Notes under the pieces: generated by a model | Told to the model about the DNA's origin: nothing | What the model saw: the letters and a program-made list of their open reading frames with translations, nothing else | The model's database searches: none | Part shown: positions 1 to 12,590 of the stretch, in pieces | How positions within the stretch are numbered: the stretch's first letter is position 1 | How the letters are laid out: each line of letters begins with the position of its first letter | Assembly: GCF_963678635.1 (NCBI RefSeq) | Contig: NC_087066.1 | Coordinates: 23,797,609 to 23,861,608, forward strand | DNA: 64,000 nucleotides | Direction: 5' to 3' | Origin: Symsagittifera roscoffensis | Lineage: Eukaryota; Xenacoelomorpha; Acoela; Convolutidae | Position numbers and translations under genes: made by a program

Positions 1-1090
1 CACACAGTGAAGTCGGCTGCTGGTGCAGTTATAGAAAAAGCGACATCGCTCAAGCAAAAATTGACACCAGTGAGCAGAAGGAAAAAGTCCAAAGAAAGGC
101 AACGCAAGTAGAAGCCCACATGGAGACGAGCCTAAAACGAAATCCAAGAAAAAGAAAGCAAAAAACAGACAGCAAATAGCGATTCAGATGAAATACCGGA
201 AATACAAGAGAGATCAAAAATGGCTAATGCCGCAGCGCTATAACAAGCCATTTAGATGTCACATCCAAGGACACAGAGGTGAACGGGGGCCTCAACCTTT
301 CAGTAAAACGGGCAAAACCTAACAATGCGGGACCAGTATTGGAAAATTCATGGAGCTCGGTGTCCAAAGGAACCAAACAAAGTGAGAAGAAGCAAACTTG
401 CCAAGAGGCAAGACGACAAAAAGCTGCAACTGCAGCAAATGATTCGGGACCATCCAATGCACAAAATACGAGCACACTATTATCCCCTGCGAAAGCATAC
501 TTCCCGAGCACGTCTACTCCAAGGAAAAAACTACACGAAAATAGCAAAGAAACCACAAGGCATACATCGGCAGACAAAAAACTAGAAACTTTCCAGAGCC
601 GCGATTTGACTACTGACGAATGGAACAAACTAGCCGACCAAGTACTAACGAGAGGGGTACAGAAAGCAGCATAAGACATTCTGAAATCGACGGATATGGA
701 AGGCGAGAAAAACATAAACATTCCACCAGGATTCTCCGATTATTCAGGCAACAATGACGTTACAGTGAGGCGCAGTGAACGTCATACCATTGAATAAGGC
801 GCCCAGCAGATATGGGAATCCGATCAAATATTCGGTGAAATTGATCAGTTCTGAACAGGACATAACAGAGCTCAACAAGGCAGCTCTGGAGGCGTATAGA
901 ATAGAATTGGCAAACTTCAGAACAGATGTTAACAAACCAGTGGATACAAAACTAGGCTTACTCGAGAAACATCTGTTTAGACGAAAATTTGGTAGTGCAG
1001 CACTGAATGTCTCGAGAACCTGGAATGCATCGTGGCGGGTCCCTCTGAATTTTGATGACGACATTCCCGAGAAACGAGAAGAGAAGTGAG
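1..1090 (+). pseudogene. Decayed coding remnant, unidentified
   Basis: Several open stretches in different frames follow each other on the plus strand: the first 36 codons, then 279-674 (131 codons, Lys/Ser/Thr-rich, hydrophilic) and 775-1089 (104 codons, ending in an acidic Asp-Asp-Asp run). Base composition is clearly higher in GC than the AT-rich DNA that follows at 1.1 kb. Frame breaks and stops separate the pieces, so this is most likely an eroded gene. I recognise no domain. The polar, gag-like composition and a similar decayed region at 36-40 kb suggest a retroelement relic, possibly lying in an intron of the transporter gene that follows. That origin is inference. Confidence 0.3.
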
Positions 1091-1807
1091 AAATGGAATC
1101 GAATTCAGAAAAGGACAATCTGATTTTCCAAAATTAATTAAACTGAGTACCAAAACTCATATCTATTTACTAAAATTTTATAAGTATACTTTATAAATTT
1201 AGTTAACCCAGGGGAGTGTGGCACAGCACATACTGCCTGTGCAGTAACCATTGTTGACCTCGCTGCACACTAATTTTGTGACTCATATTGTTATCTGTAA
1301 TTTTATCGTTATTAACTTAGTATTACTATCATTTGGTGTGGAACATGGAATCGACTTATTTTTAGTTGTCATATGAGCTTTTCGTACAAAAGATACGGTA
1401 ACATGAGCTGGTTCACGGAACCAAGAAAAATAGAAAATAAAAACCTTAGCTTCAAAGACTAAATTAACTCTTTGATTTAAATCTGTTTTTAACTGATTTA
1501 CCGCATTAGTTACCCTATCACAGGGGGTTCAATTCGTTACAAGGTTCCAAAGGAGGCAACTATTGAACAAAATACTTTTTTTATTATCAGATGGAAGTTT
1601 TTACTATTCCTTAAATTGTATACAACAGCATAGTCCATTCAAACGCTAGAGGAATTTTAATATTTTCTCACAAAATTTCAGAAAACTTTTTAGGGTTTGT
1701 TTCAGTGCTTAAAAGTTTGGCACAAATTATTTGCTTAAATGGGGATGATGTGAACAAATCTAACCCAATTGGAGACGCTGATCTTCTCTGAGAGTGATTC
1801 CTTTTAG
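1091..1807. other. AT-rich non-coding stretch
   Basis: No frame longer than a few dozen codons, no RNA gene and no repeat recognised. Because the SLC22-like exon at 1808 starts with a splice acceptor, this is most simply intron of that gene. Confidence 0.5.
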
Positions 1808-2399
1808 ACATTCCCATACTGATGTTGCTGTGTGCGTCTCTGACCAAGATGTTCGTGACTGGCACTGTCGACATGGTATTTCTACACGTCGCCGAGACCC
1901 TTCCGACACTCTCACGCAGCACAGGTAAGAAAAACAATTTTGAACACAGGCACTTAGTAATCACGGGAAACAAACGGAGTTTACGAAAGGAAACATTTTC
2001 TTGCATGTTTGTTGCCGTGCTTAAGACAATTTATTAAACGCCTGATAGTTTGAATGAGGCAAATTTGATGGACTAATAACATAAGCATAAATAATTAGTG
2101 GAAGGGGACGTTGTGATAAAATGTGTGTGATATTGGTAGACTTTCATTTGCTATCAACAGGTGTTGGTCTGTGTTCGTGTATCGCACGACTGGTGACTCT
2201 CCCGTTCCCCTATCTTGCTACACTCAATGTGCAACTGCCAGGCGTCAGTGTCCTGGTCATGGTCGCTCTGTCCATAGTGAGTGCTGCGGCATGTGTGAAC
2301 TTACCTGAACCCCGAGGTCAGCAGATGCCGGAGAGTGTGGATGACTGTCAGTTGTTGAACAAGGGGCGCCTCAGACAACGCATCTTCATCGAAGAGTAA
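1808..2399 (+). CDS. SLC22-type organic ion transporter, last two exons (partial)
   Basis: These are the final two exons of a major-facilitator solute carrier of the SLC22 (organic cation/anion/carnitine) family, a plasma-membrane transporter. Exon A is 1808-1924. It follows a pyrimidine-rich acceptor ending TTTTAG and ends CACAG|GTAAGA. Exon B is 2161-2399, after AACAG, with stop TAA at 2397. The phases fit: a Gly codon is split over the junction. Exon A encodes the segment before and through TM11, with the family pattern FVTGTVDMVFLHVAETLPT ending R-S-T-G. Exon B encodes V-G-L-C-S, the last hydrophobic helix (TM12) and the typical post-TM12 LPEPRGQQMPESVDDC stretch, then a short charged tail. 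All upstream exons, about 85% of the protein, lie outside the window or in the undetected region before 1808. The specific SLC22 member and its substrate cannot be told from this fragment. Confidence 0.85.
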
Positions 2400-3465
2400 A
2401 TTAGAAATAATCAGTTTATTGAGTAACAAAGTACGTGTAGTTATTGAGTGAAAATCAACATTAAAATTTCAATTCAGGATCTGTTTTCAAAATATTTCAG
2501 TACTCATAAAAATGGGTGCTTTTTCTCCCTATGAGCAATTAGCAAGAACAAACTCTTTGCTGCTCTCGGAATACAACAAAGGATGATGTCAACAAGAAAA
2601 AACCATGCAACATTATAATAAAACAGGGGCGGATTTGGGGGAGGGGCGCAAAAAAAGTATATATTGAGGCCAATATATTTTAATTTTGAAGGACATATCT
2701 GCCAAAACAAAAACAAAATTTTTGGTCAAAACTTTCCAAAAATTTTCCAAAGCGTCAATTTGACTTCTGATTTGTTTTCAAGTTCAATTCAAGCTAAATT
2801 GAAGGCTAGTTACGCACTTCAATTACGAAAGCAGAAATGGCGCAAAAAGTTTCCTTGCGTTCAATTACAGTTTTGCAACTGTTTGTTGGCTTTCTTTCAG
2901 GTTTGAAGGTGAAGATGCTATCTGAGATTTCAAAAAACAACAACTCTGATGTATGCTGATAATCATTTAGCTCGATGCAAAACACGAAATATCAATGAAA
3001 ATTGCTAGGCAACAACTGATAATTTGGTTACGGGTTGCAAATGAGTGGCATTCATCAGCCGACTTATACTGCTTTACTGCTTTCAACTTCATGAAATTCA
3101 AATTACTCTACTCATGAACAAAAATATCAAAACTGTGCACAAAAAAGTGCTTAAAATGCTGTTTTATGCTAAAAATGCTGTTTTATGGTGGAAAAAAATC
3201 AAAAAATTGTCCACCGGCAATATTTCCCAATTTGATTTTCAAATGTGAGTAAGGTTACAGCTTATAATTCATCGTGAGATAGTTTTGGGGGCATTCGAAA
3301 AATGATGATCAACAAAATTCCGAGTGGTTTAAGTTAGTCGACTCCCCTTGACCTCTTGGTTGAAGTCAAAGAGCTGATAACTACTGGTGCAGCGTGTGTG
3401 TGTGTGTTGAGCGTGATGGATGTCTAGTCGTCGTCGTTTCTGTCCGAAATCGGTGGTACTGGTGC
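2400..3465. other. AT-rich downstream region with a lone hAT-like terminus
   Basis: Non-coding DNA after the transporter stop codon. At 2634 it contains CAGGGGCGGATTTGGGGGAG, which matches the left end of the hAT-type element at 3474. No matching right end was found nearby, so it may be a truncated or rearranged relative. Otherwise nothing recognised. Confidence 0.45.
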
Positions 3466-3797
3466 AGCATTAGCAGGGGCGGTTTTAGGGGGGGGCGGCG
3501 GCGGGGCGGACGCTTTTTCCTCAGGGATTCGACACCCTGCCGACCCAAAGGGTCCCCCTTTGGTACTTTTTAAGATACCCCCTTTTGGCCGACCGACCCG
3601 AAAATTTTTCTTAAGGCACTTTTGGCGCCAGTAATTACTAATTTTGAGGGGGGAGCGCGCGCCGAAAAAACGCAATTTTGAGAGCTCAAAAAATCAATTT
3701 AATCGACCTAAAAAAAAGGTCGTCAAAATTTTCGATTTCTTTTTGAAAATCCGCCCCCCCCCCTCGAGAAAATGCTAGATCCGCCCCTGAGCATTAG
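3466..3797. mobile_element. Non-autonomous hAT-type DNA transposon (MITE) with 8-bp target duplication
   Basis: The element body is 3474-3789 (316 bp). It starts CAGGGGCGG and ends CCGCCCCTG, perfect 9-bp terminal inverted repeats; similarity continues weakly inwards. It is flanked on both sides by the 8-bp direct repeat AGCATTAG (3466-3473 and 3790-3797), the size made by hAT-superfamily transposases. The body is G/C-tract-rich and has no transposase frame, so it must have been moved in trans. The G-rich run near the left end and the C-rich run near the right end add to the inverted symmetry. An 83-codon minus-strand frame covering its left half is a by-product of these tracts. Confidence 0.85.
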
Positions 3798-5985
3798 TAT
3801 AGCAATACTTTTATGCTCAAAAACGTAACATTTATCAAACAACTCTGAACCATCTAGGTGCAATGATCCAACATAATCACTTTTTACATTTCTGATAGCC
3901 AATAATGGGCAAGAGTTTCATTGTGAATGGCTCAGCGCAATTCAAGAAAACACTTTTCGTTTAATTTTCAAACATCCTTTGTGATTTGATTTAAAAATTA
4001 GATTTGATACTAATCGACTATGGCGGAGAAACAACATAAGGGCTGTTTGGAAGCAAAAGATAGAGGCTTCAAGTTTGAAAAAAGAGACATTTTTAACGCT
4101 GCTTGCTAATGAACTTCAATATCTGATATTGAATGACCAGAACTAAAATAATTCGAAAACAGCACAGGCGCACTTCTGAAATGGCGAAACATCTTTTGAA
4201 TTGTTTTTTTTTGGAACGGAGGAGAAAACTGAAAAATAACTCCAAACTTGATAACAAAGATAGCTGGTTACTGTGCAAGTAGCACAGAATGCCTAAATCA
4301 AACATAAATAAGCATACTTGCTCGCTTTACTCGCACAAATTTAAACGAAGAATCTGATATTTTAAACTGGTTTTTTCGACACTGGTTTTTTTTTTAATAT
4401 CATTCGAATCACGACTGAAAGAGCTTTAATATGATATATCATTGGACTCACTCTGATAATTGTATCTCACTTTGCGTGGGAAAAAAAAAACAAAATTTTA
4501 AAACACACCCGAATACAAAGTTCCTCCCCATTTTCAATGATCGGAACGAAAACTTGCATAAAAATGGTGCAACTAAATAAAACGATTGATGAGCTTGCTT
4601 ATATCACGTTTACGGCCCTTTGAGAGTAACCTGAAGTTGCATCAAAAATGTAGCATCAATAACCAAATTTAAAAAATTAAAACAGTTTTTACTAAAATTA
4701 TTAATTGCAAAGATAACGAGAACAGCCGGTTGTTGTGTAAACAGGACAGAATATTCCGACGACAGCAAAAAAGACCAAAATTATATTTTTTCTCTTTTTT
4801 GTCACCAAATTAAAGTTGTTTTCCGTGCGTGGTGTAGTTAAAGAACAATAAAAACGCGTAAAAGATAGGGAATTAGGCATATTCGGCAAAATTTGTCTCC
4901 TATAGTGACTAAAAATCAAAAGGTATTGAACAAACTTTTTGAAAAATTATTCGATAAATTTTTCTAATTTTTTTAAAGATTTCATTGCCAAGCGAGCGCA
5001 AAAAAAATAAACTTTTACAACTAGTTTTTTTTCGTGAATTGAAATTCTCTATGCCTAAATGACCAATTTTTATATAACGAGCGCTATTTTATTGCACCTC
5101 TGATTCTGTATTTTTGATGTCTTTCAGAGAATTTTCGTTGTATTTTTGTTGTCTCTGAAAAGAATTTTCGTTGTCTTTCAAACATGGGTTTTTCTTAGTT
5201 GGTAACTACCGAGAAAAAGATTTTTTGAGAACTCCCGATTAGATATTTGTATTTGATTTTCAAACCAGCTCTGAACCCGTTATGAGTGGAAAAAATTTCA
5301 AAACCGAAAAAATCTAATTTTGAAAATTTACAATAACAGATTTGCACTGCTATTCAAATGCACAGATACCTAAATGCAGCACTACCGCTTCAAATTTTGT
5401 CATTTTTCAGTTAAAGTTTTTTTTGATATCTGATTGCTTTGCATTTGTTTTCAAATTTGATTAAAACGGCCATTTTCTTAGCTCATACATAAGTAACACT
5501 CTCATATAATCAATTCTCTAATCTTTTCCAAAATTTTTAAGCTGCATAAGATAGTAACTTTTTTGACGCACAAGCCAAGTCTTCTTTTTGTAAAAGGGGT
5601 CAAATATGAGCGCAATTAGCTTGTAGTTATTGTTCGACCGTTCAACTAAGCGTTCCTTACGAAATCTTTTTAAACCAACTAAAGAAATTTGGTGTCCTAA
5701 AATATTGTTTATAAAAAATAATCTTTTTTCGTACAGTTAGGGGGATTTGAAAATTGCTAAATGTGTCTATAGATTGGTCGATTTGTGAAAAGTAACGCCC
5801 AATCTATTGCGATCGTATGACACACGCGAGTAAACGGCAAATTAATGCGTTCCAGATTGAGGCCAGCGTAAACAACACAAAATGAGGCCAGCGTAAACAA
5901 TAGAACTGATAAGAAACACAAAATTTAAAATATAAAAGCGTTTAACGCAGCTACGGTTCTTTTAATTTTTGACAACTCACGAAAA
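3798..5985. other. AT-rich intergenic DNA
   Basis: No coding exon or RNA gene recognised. A short direct duplication (two copies of a GAGGCCAGCGTAAACAA block) is visible near 5860-5900. Confidence 0.5.
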
Positions 5986-7650
5986 ACCGCATATAGTGTT
6001 TGCGCATGAAAAACCGCGCTGCCTTTTAGTGTACTCTGACGGCACCCAATTACAGGGTTGATAATTTCAAAATTTTATAAAGTTTTTTTTAAATCCAATT
6101 TTGAAAAACCATAAAAGCGTCATCTCGAAAACTTAGAGGGCCTCCGGAGAAATTTGGAGGTCAAATTAGCAAGCACTGAGAGTAACCATTGAGCATTCAT
6201 ATTTAGAGGCAAGATTCTCGACGCCTAGGTGTACGCTGACAATACGGTTGTACCTTTATCAAGTTAGGTGTTTCAAACTTTGTTGAACTTTTTGTAAGTA
6301 TGTTCTTTAAAAACTTTTGAGAAATCAAACTATTTTAACAACTCGAAAACTAAAATCATTTAAGCACTCGCATTGGACGCGAGATTTGCAGCTCCTGAGA
6401 GTACCCTCACAGTGCCCAACTACATGGCTGAGAATTTTATATTATGCGGATTTTTTTAGATTTATGTTTTCAGAAAGTTTTCTAATAAAAACACTGAAAA
6501 CAAAAAGTCTCAACAACTACAAATATTTAAGTAGTCCTATTTGGAAGCAAGATTTGCAACTTCAGAGAGTACTCTGCCAGCACACAAGTTTATGTTTGGG
6601 ATTATGAATTTTATAAAATTTTTAAAATCTTAGTTCCCTGAGAATTTTGGAAATCATAAAAAAACGTAATATCTCAAAAACTAAAAGGGTTTGAGCAGAC
6701 ATATTTGGAGGCAAGATTCGCAACCCCTGAGAAATTTTTGATAGCCCCCAACTACAGGGTTGGGAAGTTTAAATAACGAAAGAAAACTATATTACTATTT
6801 CTGAATTTTATTTTTTGAAAAAATCACAAAAAACGTCATATCTCAAAAATTACAAGGACTTGAGCAGTCATAACTGGAGGCAAGGTTCGCAACCCATGAG
6901 AGTACCCTGGAAGCAACCAACTACAGGGTTAGGATTTTCAAACTTTGAAAAAAAATTTAATTTATGATTTATGAAAACTTTTTTTGAAAAAAGCATAAAA
7001 AACGTCATATCTGGAGAACGACAAGGATTTGAGCAGTCATAACTGGAGGCAAGGTTCACAACACCTGAGAAAACTCTGACATCCCACTAACTACAGGGTT
7101 GGGAAATTTAAATTTCATAAAAATAATATTTCATTTCTGTTTTCTGAAACAGTTTTGAAAAATCACAAAAAACGTCAAATCTCAAAAACTACAAGGACTT
7201 GAGCAGTATATTTGGAGGCAAGACTCGCAACCCCTAAGAGTACATTGGAAGCACCCAACTACAGGGTTAGGAATTTCAAACTTTGAAGAAAAAAATTAAA
7301 TTATGATTTCAGAATTTTTTTCGGAGGCAAGACTCGCAACCCCTAAGAGTACCCTGGAAGCACCCAACTACAGGGTTAGGAATTTCAAACTTTGAAAAAA
7401 AAAATTAAATTATGATTTCAGAATCTCGAAAATAACAAGGATTTGAGCAGTCATACTTGGAGGCAAGATTCGGAATCCTTGATAGTACTCTGAATTCACC
7501 TAAATTTTTTTGTAATTTGAGTTTTCTGAAAATTTACGTTAAAAAACACATAAACCGCCGTATCTCGTACAGTAAAATGATTTGGGTATTCATAATTGGG
7601 AGACAAATTTGGAACCCCTTGGGGGGTCCTGAAAGCATCCCAGCATTGGG
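5986..7650. repeat. Diverged tandem array, ~170-bp unit
   Basis: About ten degenerate head-to-tail units. Each carries, in order: an AACGTCATATCTC-like block, a GAGCAGTCAT block, GGAGGCAAG with TTCGCAACCCC, a GAGAGTACCCT block, CCAACTACAGGGTT, then an A/T-rich spacer. Successive ACAGGGTT landmarks are mostly 160-190 bp apart. The pair starting at 7212 and 7323 is a much younger duplication: a 111-bp period and only a few differences. A dispersed relative lies at 26.7-26.9 kb inside a DPF intron. No transposase-like frame is present, so this is a satellite-like array or the remnant of a repeat-bearing element. Confidence 0.75.
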
Positions 7651-7654
7651 CTGC

Positions 7655-8500
7655 TTATTTTAAACTTGGTGAAACAACCACTAAATTCAACGGGATAAAA
7701 ACGAAAAAAAATCTTAAACATTGCAATATACGATATAGCTTAAATGTGAAAAAAAAATTCCCTAAAACATGCAAAAATAAAACGTTGAAAGAGCTTAAAC
7801 GTGGCGAGATAGTGAAGCTTGCATTTAAATATATAATAGACATAGAGGCGAAGCTGGGCTTCGCAAACAAGCAAGGAAAATGCAAAAGATATCTCTAAAT
7901 AGGCAAAACAAAGTGAAATAAGTAAAAGGTTAAAAGACACCTTGAGAAACTTTTTTTTGCAAGCTTGGGAGCAACACGTTCTCACATCCGCTTCGTGGCC
8001 GCTTGTAATTTTACTTACACTAGCCACCAAAAAAAACAGCTGCAGTTTCTATCAAATTGCCAATGCGAAGCAGGAAAAACTCGACCAAAAAATCTAACTA
8101 TTTCAATGTTCCGGATTTGGATCTCCTACCGGTTGGTTAGGATTTCCACTTCCTCGCAATCGCGCCACGGACACTTGGAAGACAAACCAGAGGCCTAGCT
8201 TATGCTAGATTCACATGTTTTATTATTTTGATATTATTTTGTACTGATACCAAAATGCGTAATTTTGAAATCAAAAATGGACTTAACGCAAAACCCTAGC
8301 AATTTTTCTACTTAAGTAGTGGATTAGCTGCATAAACAAAAAAAATATATTTGAAGTATATATATAAAAATTTGGGATATCCATTTTTTTCCGATTTTTG
8401 TTCCGCTTTTCAAAGACAATGAGGAACATATATATTCGGAGTGGGATTTTTTCAGACTAACTGCCAAAAAATATTTTTACTTCAAGAATCGATCCCTTGA
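7655..8500. repeat. Dispersed AT-rich repeat family 1, copy A
   Basis: Contains a GCGAAGC...GCTTCGC hairpin near 7849 and, further on, a block with ACTGATAC, TGCGTAATTT, CTTAACGCAAAACC and TTTCTACTTAAGTAG. The same blocks in the same order occur at 17.8-18.1 kb and 31.0-31.4 kb. Divergence between copies is high. There is no coding frame, so the mobilising system is unknown. Confidence 0.55.
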
Positions 8501-9174
8501 TCTTGGTGGGCTTCATACATTTGAAGTACTAGTGTTGTTTTTGAAAAATAACACTGTTTTTTGTTCATTATTGCAGAATCTGAGCTTGTTTTTGTCCCTA
8601 AGATGTTTTTTATCCAATGTTTAACTATTGCGCAGCAACGGCAGCAAGATTGGGAGACGTTGCCTCAAACACTTGATAATATTAGTTAACTCAAAATAAG
8701 CACTAGGAGTATTAAATTATCACATTGACAAGAATTTGACAAAAAAAATTGTCCGAACACCGTACTTTCGATTTTAACTAATCAAACAATGAAAATATCT
8801 TCTAGTTTTTTTAAATCTTCTTCGAGTTTTTAATATTCTTGGACACTTATTTAAAAAGGTTTTAACATATAGAAAAGAAGAGTACCCGGTCAAAGCGATG
8901 TAGCACAGCGGGTTCTGACCAAGATAATAAACCAAAACTGTCAAAACAATATAATTGGGTTGCAAATGACCCAAAACTTTCTCAACAAAAATTTCAGATC
9001 GCGCTGTGCATACTTTTTAGTTTCACTAAATGTCATTATTTCAAGGCTAAATGAAAAGATATGGCAAGAAAAATTATTCGGAGACAAGGGCATATTATGT
9101 TTAAATGGCAAATTTGAATGAACTCATAGTAATGGAGCCCCATCCGATATAAATGAATCTTTTTGATGAAATCA
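8501..9174. other. AT-rich non-coding stretch
   Basis: Nothing recognised. It lies just downstream (in minus-strand sense) of the terminal exon at 9175-9419, so it may include that gene's 3' UTR. Confidence 0.4.
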
Positions 9175-9419
9175 TCAATTATTGACTGTGATTTTCAAGT
9201 CATGGCCTGTCTTCTTGCTGTTGACACTGGGACGCCGCAGCTGTGAGCTGTAGTATAGATGGGTACGTGCTAGGCCTTCATTCCCGTGTCTGAAGCTTCG
9301 GTACCTGCCGCTCTCTGAGTCCTCCGCCCCAGAGCTGTGACCCGCACCAGAATCAGAAGGGCCACCTGTGAGACTTTTGAGCACACTATCCCTTTCTGAA
9401 CTTGTGCTTCGACATTGCA
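9175..9419 (-). CDS. Terminal exon of an unidentified gene
   Basis: The minus strand shows a good acceptor, a pyrimidine-rich tract ending GGCCGCAG at 9420, followed by an open frame of about 80 codons that stops at 9175. Two bases of the first codon lie in the missing upstream exon. The encoded tail is polar and rich in Ser and Gly (SGAGHSSGAEDSESGRYRSF), then has Tyr/Arg/Lys-rich sequence ending in T-V-N-N. Base and codon composition differ sharply from the flanking AT-rich DNA, which argues for a real exon. I do not recognise the family. A low-complexity cytoplasmic C-terminus of a membrane or scaffold protein would fit. The upstream exons have not been identified; the frame at 13180-13497 on the same strand is one possibility. 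Confidence 0.45.
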
Positions 9420-9961
9420 CTGCGGCCAAAAGAACGAGACCAATCAAAACAAATCGTAGGAGCTAAACAATTCACTCATATTAACGACGGGCAGAAACTC
9501 ACAGCTGTCTGCGTAGCCCGTGATCCTAATCATAATTTCCCAGTTGACGAAAAAATACGGAATCAGTATTTTCAACAAACAAAATCTGCATCTCTATTTT
9601 AAATAGACGAACCCGTGAAAGGTTCTGGCGCAAAATCAACCCTTTTTTGGTACTCAATTTTTTTATTATCTTTCCTTGATATAATTTTTTTTTATTTAGT
9701 CAAACTGAAATTACTTGCCATTATTGTTTCTTGTTTGAGCTGCACTAAACTATCTAAATTCAACTGAAAATAACATGAGATGTAAAAAAACTAGATAAAT
9801 TAAAACTCAGACTATGGAACATATGATGAATCGGGTTTATTTTGACCTGATATATGAAATTAAAATTGGGTAAATATATTTTTAGTTTTAAAAACATATA
9901 CACCGCTGTTTCGCTTGATTTTCATTTGTGCGTTTGATACGTTGGGTTCACGCGTTTCGAT
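9420..9961. other. Intron or intergenic DNA
   Basis: AT-rich, no feature recognised; expected to be intron of the minus-strand gene ending at 9175. Confidence 0.4.
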
Positions 9962-10090
9962 GGTCAACGTGGCGGACCTTATTTCAAAAAACGGTGGTCA
10001 ACGTGGCGGACCTTATTTCAAAAAACGGTGGTCAACGTGGCGGACCTTATTTCAAAAAGCGGTGGTCAACGTGGCGGCCCTTATTTCACT
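9962..10090. repeat. 34-bp minisatellite, about four copies
   Basis: The unit begins GGTCAACGTGGCGGACCTTA and recurs at 9962, 9996, 10030 and 10064, exactly 34 bp apart. The first three copies are nearly identical; the last diverges (GGCGGCCC, then CACTCG). Because 34 is not a multiple of three, the overlapping 73- and 74-codon frames here are by-products of the repeat and not genes. Confidence 0.9.
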
Positions 10091-10619
10091 CGAGAGGCGC
10101 AGAAAGTTTCCAATCACTCTTGTCTCCCATAAATGAAAATATGTACAAATAACTTGAGAGATAGAGAGAGAAACACTTTATTGTAGCATCAACACTTGCA
10201 GTTAAAAAACTGATTGAGGTTGGAATAAGTGCACCATATTATTAAATACGATTAACAAAAAAGAAACGTTTCAGCAGTCACTAAAAATAATAAGATAAAA
10301 AAAACTATAATAAGACTCTCCTTTTTCTTCCAACCGTTTGAAAAATCGGGAGGAACTTTGTATTCGAGTGTTTTATTTTTTTTTGATGTCCTCGCAAAAT
10401 CAGCTACCACAAATAATCCTCGGAGAGAGGTGAGTGATACATCATATTAAAGCCCTTACAGTCGTGATTCGTACGAATCAATTATATTCTTTAACAAAAT
10501 TCCATAGAAACTGAAACACAGTCGAACATTCAGGGCTTCACCCTGATATGAGATGTCTTGTCTCCTTTGTACTAGTTCAAAATTTTTTTAACTTAATTGT
10601 TAGGAGCACGTAATTATTC
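10091..10619. other. AT-rich non-coding stretch
   Basis: Nothing recognised apart from a short GAGA-rich run near 10155. Confidence 0.4.
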
Positions 10620-12590
10620 ATTCGAAGAGAGAACTAGCAAGCCCACCTCAAATAATCAATTGGCTCGCAAAAAAATAGATGTTGTTCTGATCAAGCTTTC
10701 CAAGCAACGAGATTTTGAACAATTTCAAGTTATGCCATATCGTAAATCGGTTTGAAAAACTTCAGGTTTCATATAACCAATCGGTTCCCAAAAAATTGAA
10801 GTTAATTCATCGACTGATTCGGGTCGCAAAAATTTAAGTTTTTCTAGGCAAGCTAATAGAGCTATGCAATTTTGAAATACTTCAAGTTGTTCCATAAATT
10901 GAATCAGTACGCGAAAAGCTTAAAAGTTTTCTAAGCAAGCCCCGCAAGTTAATCACGCTGATAAAATTTGAATTCTTTCAAACCATTTCATAGACCAAAT
11001 CGGCTCGCAAAAAGTTTAAATTTTTCCAAGCAAGGTTTAAAGCTATGAAACATTGAAATTTTTCAAGATATTTCATAGTTTGAATCAGCTTGCAAAAAGC
11101 TTCAAGTTTTTCGAAGCCAGCTATTCAAGCTATGAAACAATTCAAGTTATTTCAGAAACCGAATCAATTCGCGAATTTTTTTTCGAAGCGAGCTAATCAA
11201 GCTATGAAAACTTTAAATATGGCAATTTATTACGTGGAATAAACCAAATCAATTTGTGAAAATAATTCCGAAGCAAGCTAATCAAGCAATGAAAAGAAAA
11301 TTTGAAATGTTACAAGTTATTTCGTGGACTAAATCAGTTCGCAAAAAGTTGAAAGTTTTTCTAAGCAAGCTTTTAAATCTATGAACATTGAATTGTTACA
11401 AGTTAATTCATAGACTGAATCGGTTCGCGAAAATCGTCAAGTATTTTGAAGCAAGCTAATCGAGCTATGAAACTTTGAAATATTTCAAGTTATTACGCGG
11501 ATCGAATCGTTTCAAGGAAAATTTCAGTTTTCCTGAGCAAGCTGTTAAAGCTATGACACTTTGAAATATTTCAAGCTATTTCTTGGACCGAATCGGATCG
11601 CGAAAAGCTTTAAGTTTTCTAAGCAAGCTGTTCAATATATGAAACTTTGAACAATTGCAGATTATTTCATGCACTAAATCGGTTCGGGAAAAGTTTTAAG
11701 TTTTTCTTAGCAATCCTTTAAAGCTATGAAACTTTGAAACATTTCAAGTTATTTCTTGGACCGAATCAATTCGCGAAACTTTTCAGTTTTTTCTAAGCAA
11801 CCTTTGAAAGCTATGAAAATTTGAATGTTTTCAAGTTATTTCATAGACGGAATCGGTTCGTGAAAAAATTTTTTAAGCAAGCTTTCAAAATTATGAAATT
11901 TTGACTTATAACAAGTTTTTTTTATAGACTGAATCGGTTCGCGAAAAGCTCATGTTTTTCTTAGCAAGCTTTTGAACTTACAAAAATTTGAATTAAAACA
12001 AGTAACTTCATAGATTGAATCGGTTTGCGAAAACCTTTAATTTTTTTTGAAGCAAGCTATGAAACTTTGAAAAAATTTTGAAGTTCTTTTGTGGACCGAA
12101 TCGGTTCACGAAAAGTGTCAGATTTTCTAAGCAAGATTTTAATGCTATGAAACTTTGAAATAAATCAAATTATATCTTGGACTTTTAAATCTATGGAATT
12201 TGAATTACTACAAGTTAATTCATAGACTGAATCGGTTCGCGAAAATCTTCAAGTTTTTTGAACTAAGCTAATCGAGCTATGAAACATTGAAATATTTCAA
12301 GTTATTACGCGGACCGAATCGGTTCGAGAAAATAACAGCTTTCCTGAGCAAGCTTTTAAAGCTATGAAACTTCGAAGGATTTCAAGTTATTTCATAAACC
12401 GAATAATTTCGCGAAAAGCTTAAGTTTTTTGAAGCAAGCTAGTCAAGCTATGAAACTCGAAATATTTAAGTTATTTCATAGACTGAATCGGTTCGCCAAA
12501 AGTTCAAGTTGTTCCAAGCAAAGCTATTTCCATTTCTTTTCATAGACCGAATCGGTTCGCAAAAACTTTCTTTCTTAGCATGTAGAGGTT
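10620..12590. repeat. Diverged tandem array, ~85-bp unit
   Basis: About twenty head-to-tail units, each built as AAGCAAGCT, AAGCTATGAAA, CTTTGAAATATTTCAAGTTA, TTTCATAGACCGAATCGG, TTCGCGAAAAG, then a T-rich spacer. Landmarks such as GCTATGAAA recur every 80-95 bp. The CGAATCGGTTCG and TTCGCGAA parts are near-palindromic in most units, although the rest of the unit drifts. No coding capacity. It resembles an old satellite block. Confidence 0.85.

Noticed and set aside
9915-10152. Two overlapping 73-74-codon frames with repeated WRTLFQ/ADLISKNGGQ peptides
   Set aside because: Produced by the 34-bp minisatellite read in successive frames.
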